DNA of 64,000 nt from Methylohalobius crimeensis 10Ki (GTDB lineage: Bacteria > Pseudomonadota > Gammaproteobacteria > Methylococcales > Methylothermaceae). The notes beneath the pieces were generated by a model. That model had not been told where the DNA came from, did no database searches, and saw only the letters and a list, made by a program, of their open reading frames with translations. Location: the NCBI RefSeq assembly GCF_000421465.1, contig NZ_ATXB01000001.1, positions 1,302,001 through 1,366,000 of the forward strand, written 5' to 3'. This document shows positions 1-8,483 of this stretch, in pieces. Each line of letters begins with the position of its first letter. Position 1 is the first letter of the stretch. The translations under genes were made by a program, and so were the position numbers.

Positions 1-1
1 G

Positions 2-172
2 CGCGTCGCGGAGGCCCTGGAAGCGGGTATCGTGGGGATCAACGAAGGGCTGATTTCCAACCCGGTGGCGCCGTTCGGCGGCGTGAAGGAGTCGGGTATC
101 GGTCGGGAAGGGTCCAAATACGGCATGGAGGAGTACCTGGAAGTGAAATATTTGTGCATGGGAGGCGAATGA
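2..172 (+). CDS. NAD(P)-dependent aldehyde (succinate-semialdehyde type) dehydrogenase, C-terminal end
   Basis: Only the last 56 residues are inside the window; the gene starts upstream. The frame reads GIVGINEG, then [14 protein letters not shown] and [11 protein letters not shown] before TGA at 170-172. The PFGGVKxSGxGREG stretch with a following EYLExKY is the conserved C-terminal oligomerisation segment of the succinate-semialdehyde and related semialdehyde dehydrogenases of the ALDH superfamily. The enzyme would oxidise a semialdehyde to the acid in the cytoplasm. It lies 103 bases upstream of a class III aminotransferase on the same strand, the usual partner that makes such a semialdehyde. 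The exact substrate cannot be read from this fragment. Confidence 0.8.
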   Translation, partial: RVAEALEAGIVGINEGLISNPVAPFGGVKESGIGREGSKYGMEEYLEVKYLCMGGE

Positions 173-275
173 AAATAGGATCTTGCGTTGCCGGGTGGTA
201 GGCGTCATCCTAAATCCACGATGTGGGTCCCGCCGCAGAGGATCGGGTTTGAAAACAAGCGCTAAAGGAGTCTTT

Positions 276-1523
276 ATGAGTCATTTGTCCCCGCTGCTGG
301 CCCAATCCAGCTCCGTGCTCGTGGAACGTGGCGAAGGTGCGTATTTGTATGACGCGGCCGGAACGAAGTACCTGGATTTCACGTCCGGCATCGGCGTGAC
401 CGCCACGGGGCATTGCCATCCGACGGTGGTCGCCGCCGCGCAAAAACAAGTCGCCACCCTGGTCCATGCCCAGTACACCACGGTCAAGCATCCGCGGATG
501 CTGGAACTGACCGACCGTTTGTATGAGCGTCTGCCCGCGGAACTGGACGCCATCGCTTTCTGGAACTCGGGTTCCGAGGCGGTGGAGTCGGCGGTCCGGT
601 TGGCGCGACAAGCCACGGGAAGAGCCAACATCATCGCCTTTCAAGGGGGATTCCACGGACGCACCATGGGCGCGGCGTCCTTGACCACCTCCACCCCCAA
701 GGTGCGCACCGGTTTCCATCCCATGATGGCCGGAGTGGTGTACGCGCCGTTTCCCCATACCTATCGTTACGGCTGGAGCGAAGAAGAGACCACCCGTTTT
801 TGCCTGCAGGAACTGGATCATTTGTTCGTTACCCAATCCGCGCCTTCCGACACCGCCGCCATCATCGTGGAACCGGTTCAGGGAGAGTACGGCTATTACC
901 CCGCCACCGAGGGTTTCATGCAGGGCCTGCGCGAGCGTTGCGATCGGCACGGCATCGTGCTGATCTGCGACGAAATCCAGGCCGGATATGGGCGCACCGG
1001 CCAATTCTGGAGCCATGAACATTTCGATGTCCGGCCGGATATCCTGATTACCGCCAAAGGCTTGGCCAGCGGGTACCCCTTGTCGGCGATTGCCGCATCC
1101 GCCGACTTGATGAAGCAAGGTTTTCCCGGTTCTCAGGGCGGCACCTACGGGGCCAACGCGGTGGCCTGCGCCGCCGCGTTGGCGACCTTGGATGTGTTCG
1201 AGCAAGAAAACCTGCTCGCCAATGTACGCGAGAACGGCGCCTACCTTCGCCAGCAGTTGGAACGATTGCAGTCAGCCTATCGCTTCATCGACGAGATCCG
1301 GGGCATGGGTTTGATGCTGGGCATGGAGATCGTCGACGACAAGAAACAACCCTCGGGCGAACGGGCGGCCCAGTTGCTCAAGGAAAGCGAGGCGGCCGGC
1401 CTGTTGATGCTGCGTTGCGGAACCCACGGCCAGGTGGTCCGGTGGCTGCCGCCCTTGATCGTGACCCGGGAGCAGATCGACGAGGCGGTCGGCTTGTTCG
1501 AGCAAGCATTGCAAACGATTTGA
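276..1523 (+). CDS. class III PLP aminotransferase (4-aminobutyrate aminotransferase-like)
   Basis: A 415-residue cytoplasmic aminotransferase of the omega-amino acid/GABA group. The start at 276 is chosen because AAAGGAG sits at 264-270 and homology begins at MSHLSPLL; an in-frame extension to 183 has no good ribosome site. Visible motifs are the substrate/PLP region FWNSGSEAVESA, the IVEPVQGEYG block, the CDEIQAGYGRTG signature, and the Schiff-base lysine K261 in ITAKGLASGYP. Family members move an omega-amino group to 2-oxoglutarate and give a semialdehyde, which fits the aldehyde dehydrogenase just upstream. The next gene starts 5 bases after the stop, so an operon is likely. GABA itself is not proven as the substrate. 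Confidence 0.88.
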   Translation: MSHLSPLLAQSSSVLVERGEGAYLYDAAGTKYLDFTSGIGVTATGHCHPTVVAAAQKQVATLVHAQYTTVKHPRMLELTDRLYERLPAELDAIAFWNSGSEAVESAVRLARQATGRANIIAFQGGFHGRTMGAASLTTSTPKVRTGFHPMMAGVVYAPFPHTYRYGWSEEETTRFCLQELDHLFVTQSAPSDTAAIIVEPVQGEYGYYPATEGFMQGLRERCDRHGIVLICDEIQAGYGRTGQFWSHEHFDVRPDILITAKGLASGYPLSAIAASADLMKQGFPGSQGGTYGANAVACAAALATLDVFEQENLLANVRENGAYLRQQLERLQSAYRFIDEIRGMGLMLGMEIVDDKKQPSGERAAQLLKESEAAGLLMLRCGTHGQVVRWLPPLIVTREQIDEAVGLFEQALQTI

Positions 1524-1528
1524 TTCCC

Positions 1529-2503
1529 ATGTCCAAGCAAACCCAAATCGTGGTGCTGACCGCGCCCGACGAGCCCGACTTGCCCGGCCTGGAGGCACTG
1601 GGAGGCCAAGCGCGAGTGCGCTATGCGCGCGATGAATCGGTGTTGCGCGAGACCTTGCCGGCGGCGGACATTCTCGTGGTGACCGATTTTCGCACCGATT
1701 GGCTGCGAGAAGTTTGGCCCCGTGAGCATCATATCTCCTGGGTGCACGCCACCAGCGCGGGGGTCGATGCGTTGATGTTTCCCGAGTTGACCGAAAGCGA
1801 CATCATTCTCACCAATGCGCGCGGCATATTCGACCGGGGGATCGCCGAATACGTGTTGGGCGCGGTACTGTTGTTCGCCAAGGACACCTTGGGCAATTTG
1901 GATTATCAGCGCCAGCATCGCTGGCGGCATCGGGAAACCGAATTGATCCATAAACAGACCGCCTTGGTCGTCGGTGCCGGTTCCATCGGCCGCGAAGTGG
2001 CCGCTTTGCTGCGGGCGGTGGGTATGCGGGTGATCGGAACGGCCCGCCATGCCCGCGAGGACGAAAGATTCGATGCAGTGTACGGCGAGGATGCCTTGGA
2101 CGAATTGCTTCCCAGCGCCGATTACGTGGTGATTACCGCGCCGTTGACGCCCCGGACCGAAGGTCTGTTCGACCGTTCCGCCTTCGAGCGAATGCAATCC
2201 GGTGCGCGCCTGATCAATGTGGGCCGCGGCCCGATTGTGAAACTCGATGCCTTGATCGAGGCGTTGAGAAACGGGCAAATCGACGGGGCGGCGCTGGACG
2301 TATTCGAGCAGGAACCGTTGCCGGCGGACAGCCCCTTGTGGGATATGCCCAACGTGATGATTTCGGCGCACATGGCCGGTGATTTCATCGGCTGGCGCCG
2401 AGCTTTGGGCGAGCAGTTCGTGGAGAATTTCCGCCGCTGGGTCGCCGGATCCCCTATGCTGAATGTGGTGGAGAAAAAGCGCGGCTATATCAGCGCCAAG
2501 TAG
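1529..2503 (+). CDS. D-isomer-specific 2-hydroxyacid dehydrogenase family protein
   Basis: A 324-residue NAD(P)-dependent oxidoreductase that interconverts 2-oxo acids and D-2-hydroxyacids. The start at 1529 lies 5 bases after the preceding aminotransferase stop; a longer frame from 1415 would run inside that gene and is rejected. The Rossmann motif VVGAGSIGREVA is in the middle of the protein. The catalytic triad of the family can be placed at R233 (NVGRGPIV), E262 (FEQEPLP) and H281 (SAHMAG). The protein is closer to the GhrA-like and uncharacterised members than to SerA, because it has no ACT domain. In this operon it could reduce the 2-oxo acid made by one of the two aminotransferases; that is inference. 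Confidence 0.87.
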   Translation: MSKQTQIVVLTAPDEPDLPGLEALGGQARVRYARDESVLRETLPAADILVVTDFRTDWLREVWPREHHISWVHATSAGVDALMFPELTESDIILTNARGIFDRGIAEYVLGAVLLFAKDTLGNLDYQRQHRWRHRETELIHKQTALVVGAGSIGREVAALLRAVGMRVIGTARHAREDERFDAVYGEDALDELLPSADYVVITAPLTPRTEGLFDRSAFERMQSGARLINVGRGPIVKLDALIEALRNGQIDGAALDVFEQEPLPADSPLWDMPNVMISAHMAGDFIGWRRALGEQFVENFRRWVAGSPMLNVVEKKRGYISAK

Positions 2504-2589
2504 GATGGGCTTTTGCTCGATCGCCTCAATGGCAACCATTTTTTATGCATCGTCGGGAAACATGTGGCGTGAAATAAAGGAGTGGGGAT

Positions 2590-4011
2590 ATGAGTAAAGA
2601 TGTGTTGCGGATGACCGCGGTTGAATTGCTGGAAGCTTATCGGAAGGGCAGCCTTTCGCCGGTGGAAGCGACCCGGGCCATGCTGGATCAGATCGAGCGG
2701 CTGGATCCACACGTGAATGCCTGGTGTCTGGTGGATTCGGAAACCACCTTGCGTTATGCGCGTGAATCCGAGGAGCGTTACCAGCAAGGCGAACCCAAGG
2801 GCTGGCTCGACGGGGTGCCGGTGGCGGTCAAGGATGTATTCCTGACGCCCATGTGGCCCACCGTCAAGGGTTCCAAGGTGATCGAGCCGAACAGTACGCT
2901 GGGCAAGGAGTCGCCCGCGGTGGCGGCTTTGAAACGCAACGGCTACGTCCCGCTGGGAAAGACCACCACGCCCGAATTCGGCTGGAAGGGCGTGACCGAC
3001 AGCCCCATACACGGCGTGACCCGCAATCCCTGGAATCCGGAAAAGACCTCCGGTGGTTCCAGCGGCGGTTCCGGCGCCGCGGTGGCCCTGGGAATGGGAC
3101 CCTTGGCGCTGGGTACCGACGCCGGCGGGTCGATTCGAATCCCGGCCGCCTTTTGCGGCATCGTGGGTTTGAAACCCACTTTCGGCGAGGTGCCCCATTG
3201 GCCGGCCAGCCCCTTCGGGACGCTCGCCCACGCGGGACCGATGACCTGGACCGTCCAGGATTGCGCCTTGATGATGAACGTCCTGACCGAGCCCGATTTA
3301 CGCGACAGCCAGGCCGCTCCGCGGCGGGGCGTCAATTATTTGGCCGAATTGGACCGGGGCGTTAAGAGGTGGAAAATCGCCTATACGCCCAACTTGGGCC
3401 ATGTGAATGTCGATCCGGAAATCGAAGCGGCGTTCAAACAGGCGGTCGCCGTGTTCGAGAGCCTGGGCGCCGAGGTGATGGAGGTGGACCCCAGCTTCAG
3501 CGATCCGGTGGGCGCATTCGGTCATTTATTCTACGGCGGGGCGGCCAACGCGATGCGCGATATCGGGACCAAAAAACGCGCCTTGATGGACCCCGAACTG
3601 GTCAAGGTGGCCGAAAAGGCGTCCCGGCTCTCCATGCTGGATTATCTGGGGGCGGTCAATATCCGGATGGCGCTCAGCGAGCGCATGGCCGTCTTCCATC
3701 GCAAATACGATCTCTTGCTCACGCCGACCTTGCCCATCACCGCGTTCAAGGCCGGCCGGGAAGTGCCCGAAGACTGGTACAGCACCCGTTGGCCCAGTTG
3801 GACGCCGTTTACCTATCCCTTCAACATGACCGGGCAGCCCGCCTTGTCCGTCCCTTGCGGATTCAGTACCGACGGATTGCCGATCGGATTGCAGATCGTG
3901 GGGCCTCGGTTCAGCGATGAGCGGGTGCTGCGGGCCGGATACGCCTACCAGCAGGCGGCACCCCTGACCGAAAACCGGCCGGAGTTGTTTGATCGGGAGA
4001 ACGGGGCATGA
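2590..4011 (+). CDS. amidase signature family hydrolase
   Basis: A 473-residue cytoplasmic amidase. The Ser-cisSer-Lys triad of the amidase signature family is complete: K81 in AVKDVF, S157 in the GGSSGGSG loop and S181 in GTDAGGSIRIPA, with the 24-residue spacing between the serines seen in characterised members. It is preceded by AAAGGAG at 2577-2583, and its stop overlaps the next start (ATGA at 4008-4011). GatA of the Glu-tRNA(Gln) amidotransferase belongs to the same fold, but there is no gatB or gatC here and the surroundings are catabolic, so a free-standing amidase acting on a small amide or N-acyl compound is preferred. The substrate is unknown. Confidence 0.88.
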   Translation: MSKDVLRMTAVELLEAYRKGSLSPVEATRAMLDQIERLDPHVNAWCLVDSETTLRYARESEERYQQGEPKGWLDGVPVAVKDVFLTPMWPTVKGSKVIEPNSTLGKESPAVAALKRNGYVPLGKTTTPEFGWKGVTDSPIHGVTRNPWNPEKTSGGSSGGSGAAVALGMGPLALGTDAGGSIRIPAAFCGIVGLKPTFGEVPHWPASPFGTLAHAGPMTWTVQDCALMMNVLTEPDLRDSQAAPRRGVNYLAELDRGVKRWKIAYTPNLGHVNVDPEIEAAFKQAVAVFESLGAEVMEVDPSFSDPVGAFGHLFYGGAANAMRDIGTKKRALMDPELVKVAEKASRLSMLDYLGAVNIRMALSERMAVFHRKYDLLLTPTLPITAFKAGREVPEDWYSTRWPSWTPFTYPFNMTGQPALSVPCGFSTDGLPIGLQIVGPRFSDERVLRAGYAYQQAAPLTENRPELFDRENGA

Positions 4012-5204
4012 TCACCGACGCCGATTTCTACGAAAGCGAGGATCCCATCTGGAATCCGGCCCTGCACGCCATTCCGGTGCCGGGAATCCGCAAGATGGTG
4101 AACCTGGCGGCCGAAATGGACGACGTGATCCATCTGTCCATCGGCCAGCCCGATATGCCCGCGCCGCCGCATGTGGTGGAGGCGACCATCGAGGCCATGC
4201 GGGCCGGTCAGACCGGCTACACCATGGACGCGGGATTGCCTGAATTGCTGGAGGCCCTGGCCGAGTATTACGGCGAGCGCTACGGTCGCTCCCTGAGCCC
4301 GGATAACATTCTGGTGACCACCGGCGCGACCGAGGCGATCTACCTGGCGCTGACTTCCACATCGGCCCCGGGACGCGAATTCATCGTGCCCGATCCCAGT
4401 TTCATGCTGTACGCGCCCTTGATCCGAATGAACGGCGGCGAGGTGAAATACATTCCCACCCGGGCCGAAAACGGCCATCAGCTCGATCCCCAGGAAGTGA
4501 TCGACGCCATCGACATGAACACCTACGCCATCGTGCTGAATTCGCCCAGCAATCCCACCGGCACCCTCTACCCGCGGGAAACCGTCGAAGCCATCGTCCA
4601 GGAAGCCGCCTATCGCAACGTCTACGTGATCAGCGACGAGGTCTACGATCACCTGGTCTACGACGACAAGACCTATCCCAGCGTGCTGTCCTGCTGCAGC
4701 GATCTGGACCATGTGATGGTGGTGAGCAGCTTTTCCAAAACCTTCAGCATGGCCGGCATGCGCATCGGCTGGATGATCGCCAGCCAGGGCGCGATCAAAA
4801 AACTGCGCCGCTACCACATGTTCACCACCACGGTGGCCAATACCCCCTGCCAGTGGGCCGGGGTGGCCGCGCTGCGCGGCGATCGGAGCTTTGTCGACGA
4901 GATGCTGGCCGAATACACCCGCCGCCGCAACCGCCTGGTGACCTTGGTCGACGAGACGCCGTATTTGAAGGGCTATCGGCCGGAAGGCGCCTTTTATATT
5001 TTCCCCTCTCTTCCGGAAGGCATCAACGGCACCAATGTGGCGCTGCGCATGCTCAAGGAAACGGGGGTGTGCACCATCGCCGGCGACACCTTCGGCGAAT
5101 CCTGCAGCAATGCCTTGCGGATCAGCTATTCCACCTCCCTGGAGCAAATCGAGAAAGCCTTCGAGCGGATCATCCCCTGGATGAAAAAACAGGATTTTGA
5201 ATGA
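4008..5204 (+). CDS. class I/II PLP aminotransferase (aspartate aminotransferase-like)
   Basis: A 398-residue fold-type I aminotransferase, translationally coupled to the amidase through an ATGA overlap. Visible blocks are the IGQPDMPAPPH segment near the N-terminus, the VTTGATEAIYLAL cofactor region, NSPSNPTGTLY, SDEVYDHLVYDD, the PLP lysine K244 in SSFSKTFSMAGMRIGW, and LRISYSTS near the C-terminus with the carboxylate-binding arginine. Members use amino acids with 2-oxoglutarate or pyruvate. It is the last gene of the 276-5204 run and is followed by a hairpin with a T-run at 5249. The specific amino donor is not readable from sequence. Confidence 0.88.
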   Translation: MITDADFYESEDPIWNPALHAIPVPGIRKMVNLAAEMDDVIHLSIGQPDMPAPPHVVEATIEAMRAGQTGYTMDAGLPELLEALAEYYGERYGRSLSPDNILVTTGATEAIYLALTSTSAPGREFIVPDPSFMLYAPLIRMNGGEVKYIPTRAENGHQLDPQEVIDAIDMNTYAIVLNSPSNPTGTLYPRETVEAIVQEAAYRNVYVISDEVYDHLVYDDKTYPSVLSCCSDLDHVMVVSSFSKTFSMAGMRIGWMIASQGAIKKLRRYHMFTTTVANTPCQWAGVAALRGDRSFVDEMLAEYTRRRNRLVTLVDETPYLKGYRPEGAFYIFPSLPEGINGTNVALRMLKETGVCTIAGDTFGESCSNALRISYSTSLEQIEKAFERIIPWMKKQDFE

Positions 5205-5248
5205 AGGCGTTTGTTTGCGGCGACCTCGGGGGTTCATTGTGACGTGGA

Positions 5249-5270
5249 GGCTGGAATCCAGCCGATTTTT
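5249..5270 (+). terminator. Rho-independent terminator after the aminotransferase operon
   Basis: A 6-bp perfect stem GGCTGG/CCAGCC (5249-5254 with 5258-5263) with a 3-base loop is followed by GATTTTT. It lies 45 bases after the stop of the aminotransferase and before the tail-collar genes. Confidence 0.6.
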
Positions 5271-5421
5271 CGCTTGACCTGCTTTGCGGCTTGTTGTCGC
5301 TTCGTACACCATCAAGGTGACTTTATTCCTCCGGTCTCGATGACTTTCCGCGCAAAGGAAGTGATAGGGCAAGGATCGGGTCTATAATAAATTCGATAAT
5401 TCAAAAAAATAGGAGACACGC

Positions 5422-5943
5422 ATGGCCGAACCGTTTATCGGCGAGATCCGCATGTTTGGATTTGGCTGGACTCCACGGGATTGGGCCCGTTGTGACGGTG
5501 CATTGCTGGAGATCCAGCAGAATTCGGCGCTATATGCGCTTCTGGGAAACCGTTACGGCGGCAACGGCACCACCAACTTTGCGCTTCCGGATATGCGCGG
5601 TCGCGCTCCCGTACACCCCGGGCAAGACATAGGGGATGCTCAGGCGGGCGGTTATGAATCCGTTCCGCTGACATTGGATCAGATTCCGGCTCACAACCAC
5701 CCGGTATTGGCGGCTTCCGAAAACGGCACCACCGACGACCCCGGCGGTGCCTTTCCGGCCAACTACGTTGACCGAAACGGCAATGCCCGCGACGCCTTTG
5801 CCCCTTCCGCGGCGAACCCCGCGAGCCTGGAGCCGGGCACCGTCAGCACCACCGGCGGAAGCGAGGCCCATCCCAACATGCAGCCTTATATGGGGCTCAA
5901 TTTCTGCATTGCCTTGAAAGGCCTCTGGCCGAGTCGTTCCTGA
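5422..5943 (+). CDS. phage tail-collar domain protein (microcystin-dependent-protein-like), copy 1
   Basis: A 173-residue protein that starts at a clear site (AGGAG at 5411-5415). The N-terminal half carries the tail-collar pattern: FIGEIRMFGFGWTPRDW, CDGALLEIQQNSALYALLG, then RYGGNGTTNFALPDMRGR. This is followed by a histidine-containing LDQIPAHNHP segment and a C-terminal NMQPYMGLNFCIAL block. The family includes phage tail-fibre tip modules and stand-alone bacterial proteins called microcystin-dependent protein MdpB. There is no signal peptide. It is the first of three paralogues and sits upstream of a type I secretion locus. With no other phage gene nearby, a host-encoded surface or appendage role is more likely than a prophage. 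TATAAT at 5383-5388 may be its -10 box, but no convincing -35 is seen. Confidence 0.85.
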   Translation: MAEPFIGEIRMFGFGWTPRDWARCDGALLEIQQNSALYALLGNRYGGNGTTNFALPDMRGRAPVHPGQDIGDAQAGGYESVPLTLDQIPAHNHPVLAASENGTTDDPGGAFPANYVDRNGNARDAFAPSAANPASLEPGTVSTTGGSEAHPNMQPYMGLNFCIALKGLWPSRS

Positions 5944-5994
5944 CGCCGTGCGGCTGCGGCAAGTGTTTCACTTTTTCCAACCCGGAGAATCATC

Positions 5995-6522
5995 ATGGCG
6001 GACCCTTTCATCGGTGAGATCAAGTTGTTCGCGGGCAATTTTGCCCCGCGCAACTATGCTTTTTGCGACGGCCAATTGATGGCCATCGCCCAGAATCAGG
6101 CCCTTTTTTCGCTGCTCGGCACCACTTTCGGCGGTGACGGCCACACCACCTTCGCGTACCCCGACATGCGCGGCCGCGTCCCCATCCATTACGGCACCGG
6201 CGGCGGCCTTTCCACCCGCCGCATGGGGGAGCGCGGCGGTAGCGAAACCGTCCGGCTCACCACGTCGCAGATGCCGGCCCACAGCCATTCCTTCAATGCC
6301 GCTCCGGCCTCCGCCTCCTCCAATCAGCCGGCGGGACGGATGTACGCTCAGGCGGATGCTTCGGCCAACGAAATGCTGTACCGCGCCGAAGAACCCGACG
6401 CGACCCTGCACGACGACGTGATGCAGCCCGTGGGCGGAAATCAGGGCCATGACAATATGATGCCGAGTCTGGGCATCAACTTCATTCTGTCGCTTTACGG
6501 CACTTATCCGCAGCGCAGCTAA
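5995..6522 (+). CDS. phage tail-collar domain protein, copy 2
   Basis: A 175-residue paralogue of the preceding gene, separated by 51 bases with GGAG at 5984-5987. It keeps the same order of blocks: FIGEIKLFAGNFAPRNYAFCDGQ, QNQALFSLLGTTFGGDGHTTFAYPDMRGR, TSQMPAHSHSF, and a C-terminal NMMPSLGINFILSLYGTYP. The N-terminal half is well conserved between the copies, while the region between the HxHxF segment and the C-terminal block differs in length and sequence. That is what one expects if this middle part forms a variable tip. No signal peptide or membrane segment is visible. Its export route is unknown; the T1SS genes at 16.5-19.6 kb are the nearest candidate. Confidence 0.85.
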   Translation: MADPFIGEIKLFAGNFAPRNYAFCDGQLMAIAQNQALFSLLGTTFGGDGHTTFAYPDMRGRVPIHYGTGGGLSTRRMGERGGSETVRLTTSQMPAHSHSFNAAPASASSNQPAGRMYAQADASANEMLYRAEEPDATLHDDVMQPVGGNQGHDNMMPSLGINFILSLYGTYPQRS

Positions 6523-6563
6523 CCGGCGACGCCGAATCCGCAACCAAACCAGGAGAACACCCC

Positions 6564-7115
6564 ATGGCTGATCTCTATATCGGCGAGGTCCGGATGTTCG
6601 GGGGAAACTACGCCCCGCGCAATTGGGCCCTATGCAACGGCCAGTTGATGCATATCGACCAGCAGACCATGCTGTTCAGCATTATTTCCAATATGTACGG
6701 CGGCGATGGCCGCACCACCTTCGCGGTCCCCAATCTCATGGGCCGCACACCCATGCACCCCGGCCAAGGTCCGGGACTGACGCGGCGCCATCTGGCTCAG
6801 CCGCTGGGGAGCGACCGGGTCACCGTGACCGGGGATCAACTGCCTTCCCATCGGCACAACCTCAAGGCGAAGAACGCCACCGCTCAATCGGCCGATCCCG
6901 CCAATGACGCCACCCTTGCCAAGCCCATCAAGGACCGGGGCTTACCGCCAACACGGCCCACCCAAGGTTTCAAGCCCGATCCCGCCGCCACCTCCTCCAT
7001 GTCGCCGCAGGCGACGGGCAATGCCGGATCGAGTCAGGCGCACTACAACCGCCAGCCCTTCCTGGCGGTGAACTTCATTATCTGCGTCGTGGGCGACTAT
7101 CCCCCGCGGTCGTGA
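6564..7115 (+). CDS. phage tail-collar domain protein, copy 3
   Basis: The third and longest paralogue (183 residues), 41 bases after copy 2 with AGGAG upstream. Conserved blocks are LYIGEVRMFGGNYAPRNW, CNGQLMHIDQQTMLFSIIS, MYGGDGRTTFAVPNLMGR, GDQLPSHRHNL and a C-terminal NRQPFLAVNFIICVVGDYP. The middle segment is again distinct, with many K, A and P residues. Three tandem copies with short gaps suggest one transcript and possibly a hetero-oligomeric structure, since tail-collar proteins are trimeric in phage. A GNAT acetyltransferase follows 44 bases later on the same strand. Confidence 0.85.
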   Translation: MADLYIGEVRMFGGNYAPRNWALCNGQLMHIDQQTMLFSIISNMYGGDGRTTFAVPNLMGRTPMHPGQGPGLTRRHLAQPLGSDRVTVTGDQLPSHRHNLKAKNATAQSADPANDATLAKPIKDRGLPPTRPTQGFKPDPAATSSMSPQATGNAGSSQAHYNRQPFLAVNFIICVVGDYPPRS

Positions 7116-7159
7116 TCAAATAGCCCGGCTCCGACGGATCCACTTGGTTAGGAAGGTGT

Positions 7160-7651
7160 ATGAATCAAGAGATAATGCCAAGGCTGCGTCCGGTGCACGA
7201 GCCCGACGACTTGCCCCTGCTCGCTGAGATCTATTGCCAGTCGCGGGATTACGAGATGGCGAAAATTCCGCACTGGACCGAGGAAGACAAGCGACGGTTC
7301 CTGCTACAGCAGTTCGAGGTGCAGCACAAATATTATAGGGCCTATCTCGACGGCACCCGCTTCCAGGTTGTCGAGGATCGGAACGGCGAGCCCCTGGGGC
7401 GGCTCTATTTGCGGCCGCTGGAAGACCAGATCCGGGTGGTGGACATTGCCTTGCTGGCCCATCGGCGCGGCAAGGGCGTGGGCAGTCGGTTGATGAGGGC
7501 GATCATGGAGGACGCCGCCGAGGAGGACAAGCCGGTCACCATCCACGTGGAGAGGGAGAACCCCGCGCTGAGTTTCTATCGCCGGCTCGGATTCCGGAAA
7601 ATCGCCGAAGAAGGTGTTTATTACTTGATGGAGTGGCGGCCTCGGAAATAG
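7160..7651 (+). CDS. GNAT family N-acetyltransferase
   Basis: A 163-residue GNAT protein that starts after GGAAGG at 7151-7156. The fold elements are visible: an N-terminal RPVHEPDDLPLLAEIY segment (beta1/alpha1), the central EPLGRLYLR and IRVVDIALL strands, the acetyl-CoA pyrophosphate loop HRRGKGVGSRLM (Q/RxxGxG/A type), and a C-terminal ENPALSFYRRLGFRKIAEEGVYYLMEW block typical of GNATs. It transfers an acetyl group from acetyl-CoA to an amine; the substrate is unknown. Its position directly after three tail-collar genes suggests a role with them, for example modification before export, but that is inference only. Confidence 0.85.
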   Translation: MNQEIMPRLRPVHEPDDLPLLAEIYCQSRDYEMAKIPHWTEEDKRRFLLQQFEVQHKYYRAYLDGTRFQVVEDRNGEPLGRLYLRPLEDQIRVVDIALLAHRRGKGVGSRLMRAIMEDAAEEDKPVTIHVERENPALSFYRRLGFRKIAEEGVYYLMEWRPRK

Positions 7652-7733
7652 CTTCCCGACTCGGGACGGTTAAAGGCGGGAAAGCGCCCCGACCGACGCC
7701 GCCCGCGTCAATCGGAGGCGTGCCGGGTCGGCT

Positions 7734-8153
7734 TCAGGTGAAAATGACCTCGTAGTCGATGTGCTCGTCGGTGCCCTGAACCGGCACCATGAAAAGTGAC
7801 ATATGGCCCATTTCAGGATGCTCCACGGCGAAGGTTCCCTGGCCCGATTCGGCCTCCCGCGGCCCGCGGAAAATCATCGTGAAAGGCGCCCGCTCGGCGA
7901 GTCCCAAGGCCTTGGCGACTTCCGCATTGCTCACTTTGCGCGGCAATTCGGTCACCTCCACCAGGGTGAAGTCCACCGCTTCGTCCTCCAGGGTGATCCG
8001 GAAGGATTGATTCAGGTGCTTTTCGAAATCGTCCTTGGTCAGACGGCCCAGGAGCGGCTTGCCCTCATCCTCCGGGGAGACGGCCACCGGGGGTTCCGCA
8101 GGGGGCTCCACCTTTGCGGGGGGATTGTCGGGATCGAACGGGGTATCGGACAT
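7734..8153 (-). CDS. DUF6916-like protein
   Basis: A 139-residue protein on the opposite strand. The start at 8153 (MSDTPFDPDN) is chosen because AGGAGA lies upstream and the in-frame extension to 8291 is low-complexity. After a Pro/Glu-rich N-terminal tail, the core reads LTKDDFEKHLNQSFRITL, VDFTLVEVTELP, PFTMIFRGPRE and FAVEHPEMGHMSLFMVPV. This matches my recollection of the DUF6916 family of small beta-rich proteins found beside tail-collar genes in other proteobacteria. No signal peptide or membrane segment is seen. It may be an accessory or partner of the tail-collar proteins. The function is unknown, and the family call is from memory of the pattern. Confidence 0.65.
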   Translation of the reverse strand: MSDTPFDPDNPPAKVEPPAEPPVAVSPEDEGKPLLGRLTKDDFEKHLNQSFRITLEDEAVDFTLVEVTELPRKVSNAEVAKALGLAERAPFTMIFRGPREAESGQGTFAVEHPEMGHMSLFMVPVQGTDEHIDYEVIFT

Positions 8154-8483
8154 GGGGGGGTCTCCTACGATTGAAATATTGCGGCTCTTCGACAAGCCCG
8201 GGAAGATCCGGAAGGGCCATCCCGTGGAACCCTGCGGCAATCGAGCCGAGCTTTGGGCATCCACGAAGGCGGTCGCAGTCACCACCAGCAAGGTTAGTTC
8301 CGGATTGACAGAGCGTCAAGGAAGCGCTGGGGGCCATCGGCGGAACCGGATTTCCGCCCACCGGCGGCGGGTGGGTCCTGCGAGTTTGTGGGCTGTACTA
8401 AAATTGGCTATCTTTCTAGGGAGCGCCGTGGGGATTGCACGCTTGTTCCAACCGCGAATCGACAGGGGAGGAGATTCGATTTC
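8154..8483. other. divergent intergenic region between the DUF6916-like and sulfotransferase genes
   Basis: This 330-base stretch contains no convincing gene. It should hold the promoters of both divergent genes. A hairpin GGCGGAA/TTCCGCC is present at 8339-8345 with 8352-8358. A perfect TTGACA at 8305-8310 has no matching -10 at the right distance. Confidence 0.4.

Noticed and set aside
210-1205. Long minus-strand open frame opposite the class III aminotransferase
   Set aside because: It has no recognisable domain and lies antisense to a strongly conserved enzyme; GC-rich DNA produces such frames by chance. The same applies to many other antisense frames, for example at 25053-26426 and 53551-55377.
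5422-7115. Prophage remnant
   Set aside because: Only tail-collar-like genes are present. There is no integrase, terminase, capsid, lysis or other tail gene, and the neighbours belong to a host secretion locus.
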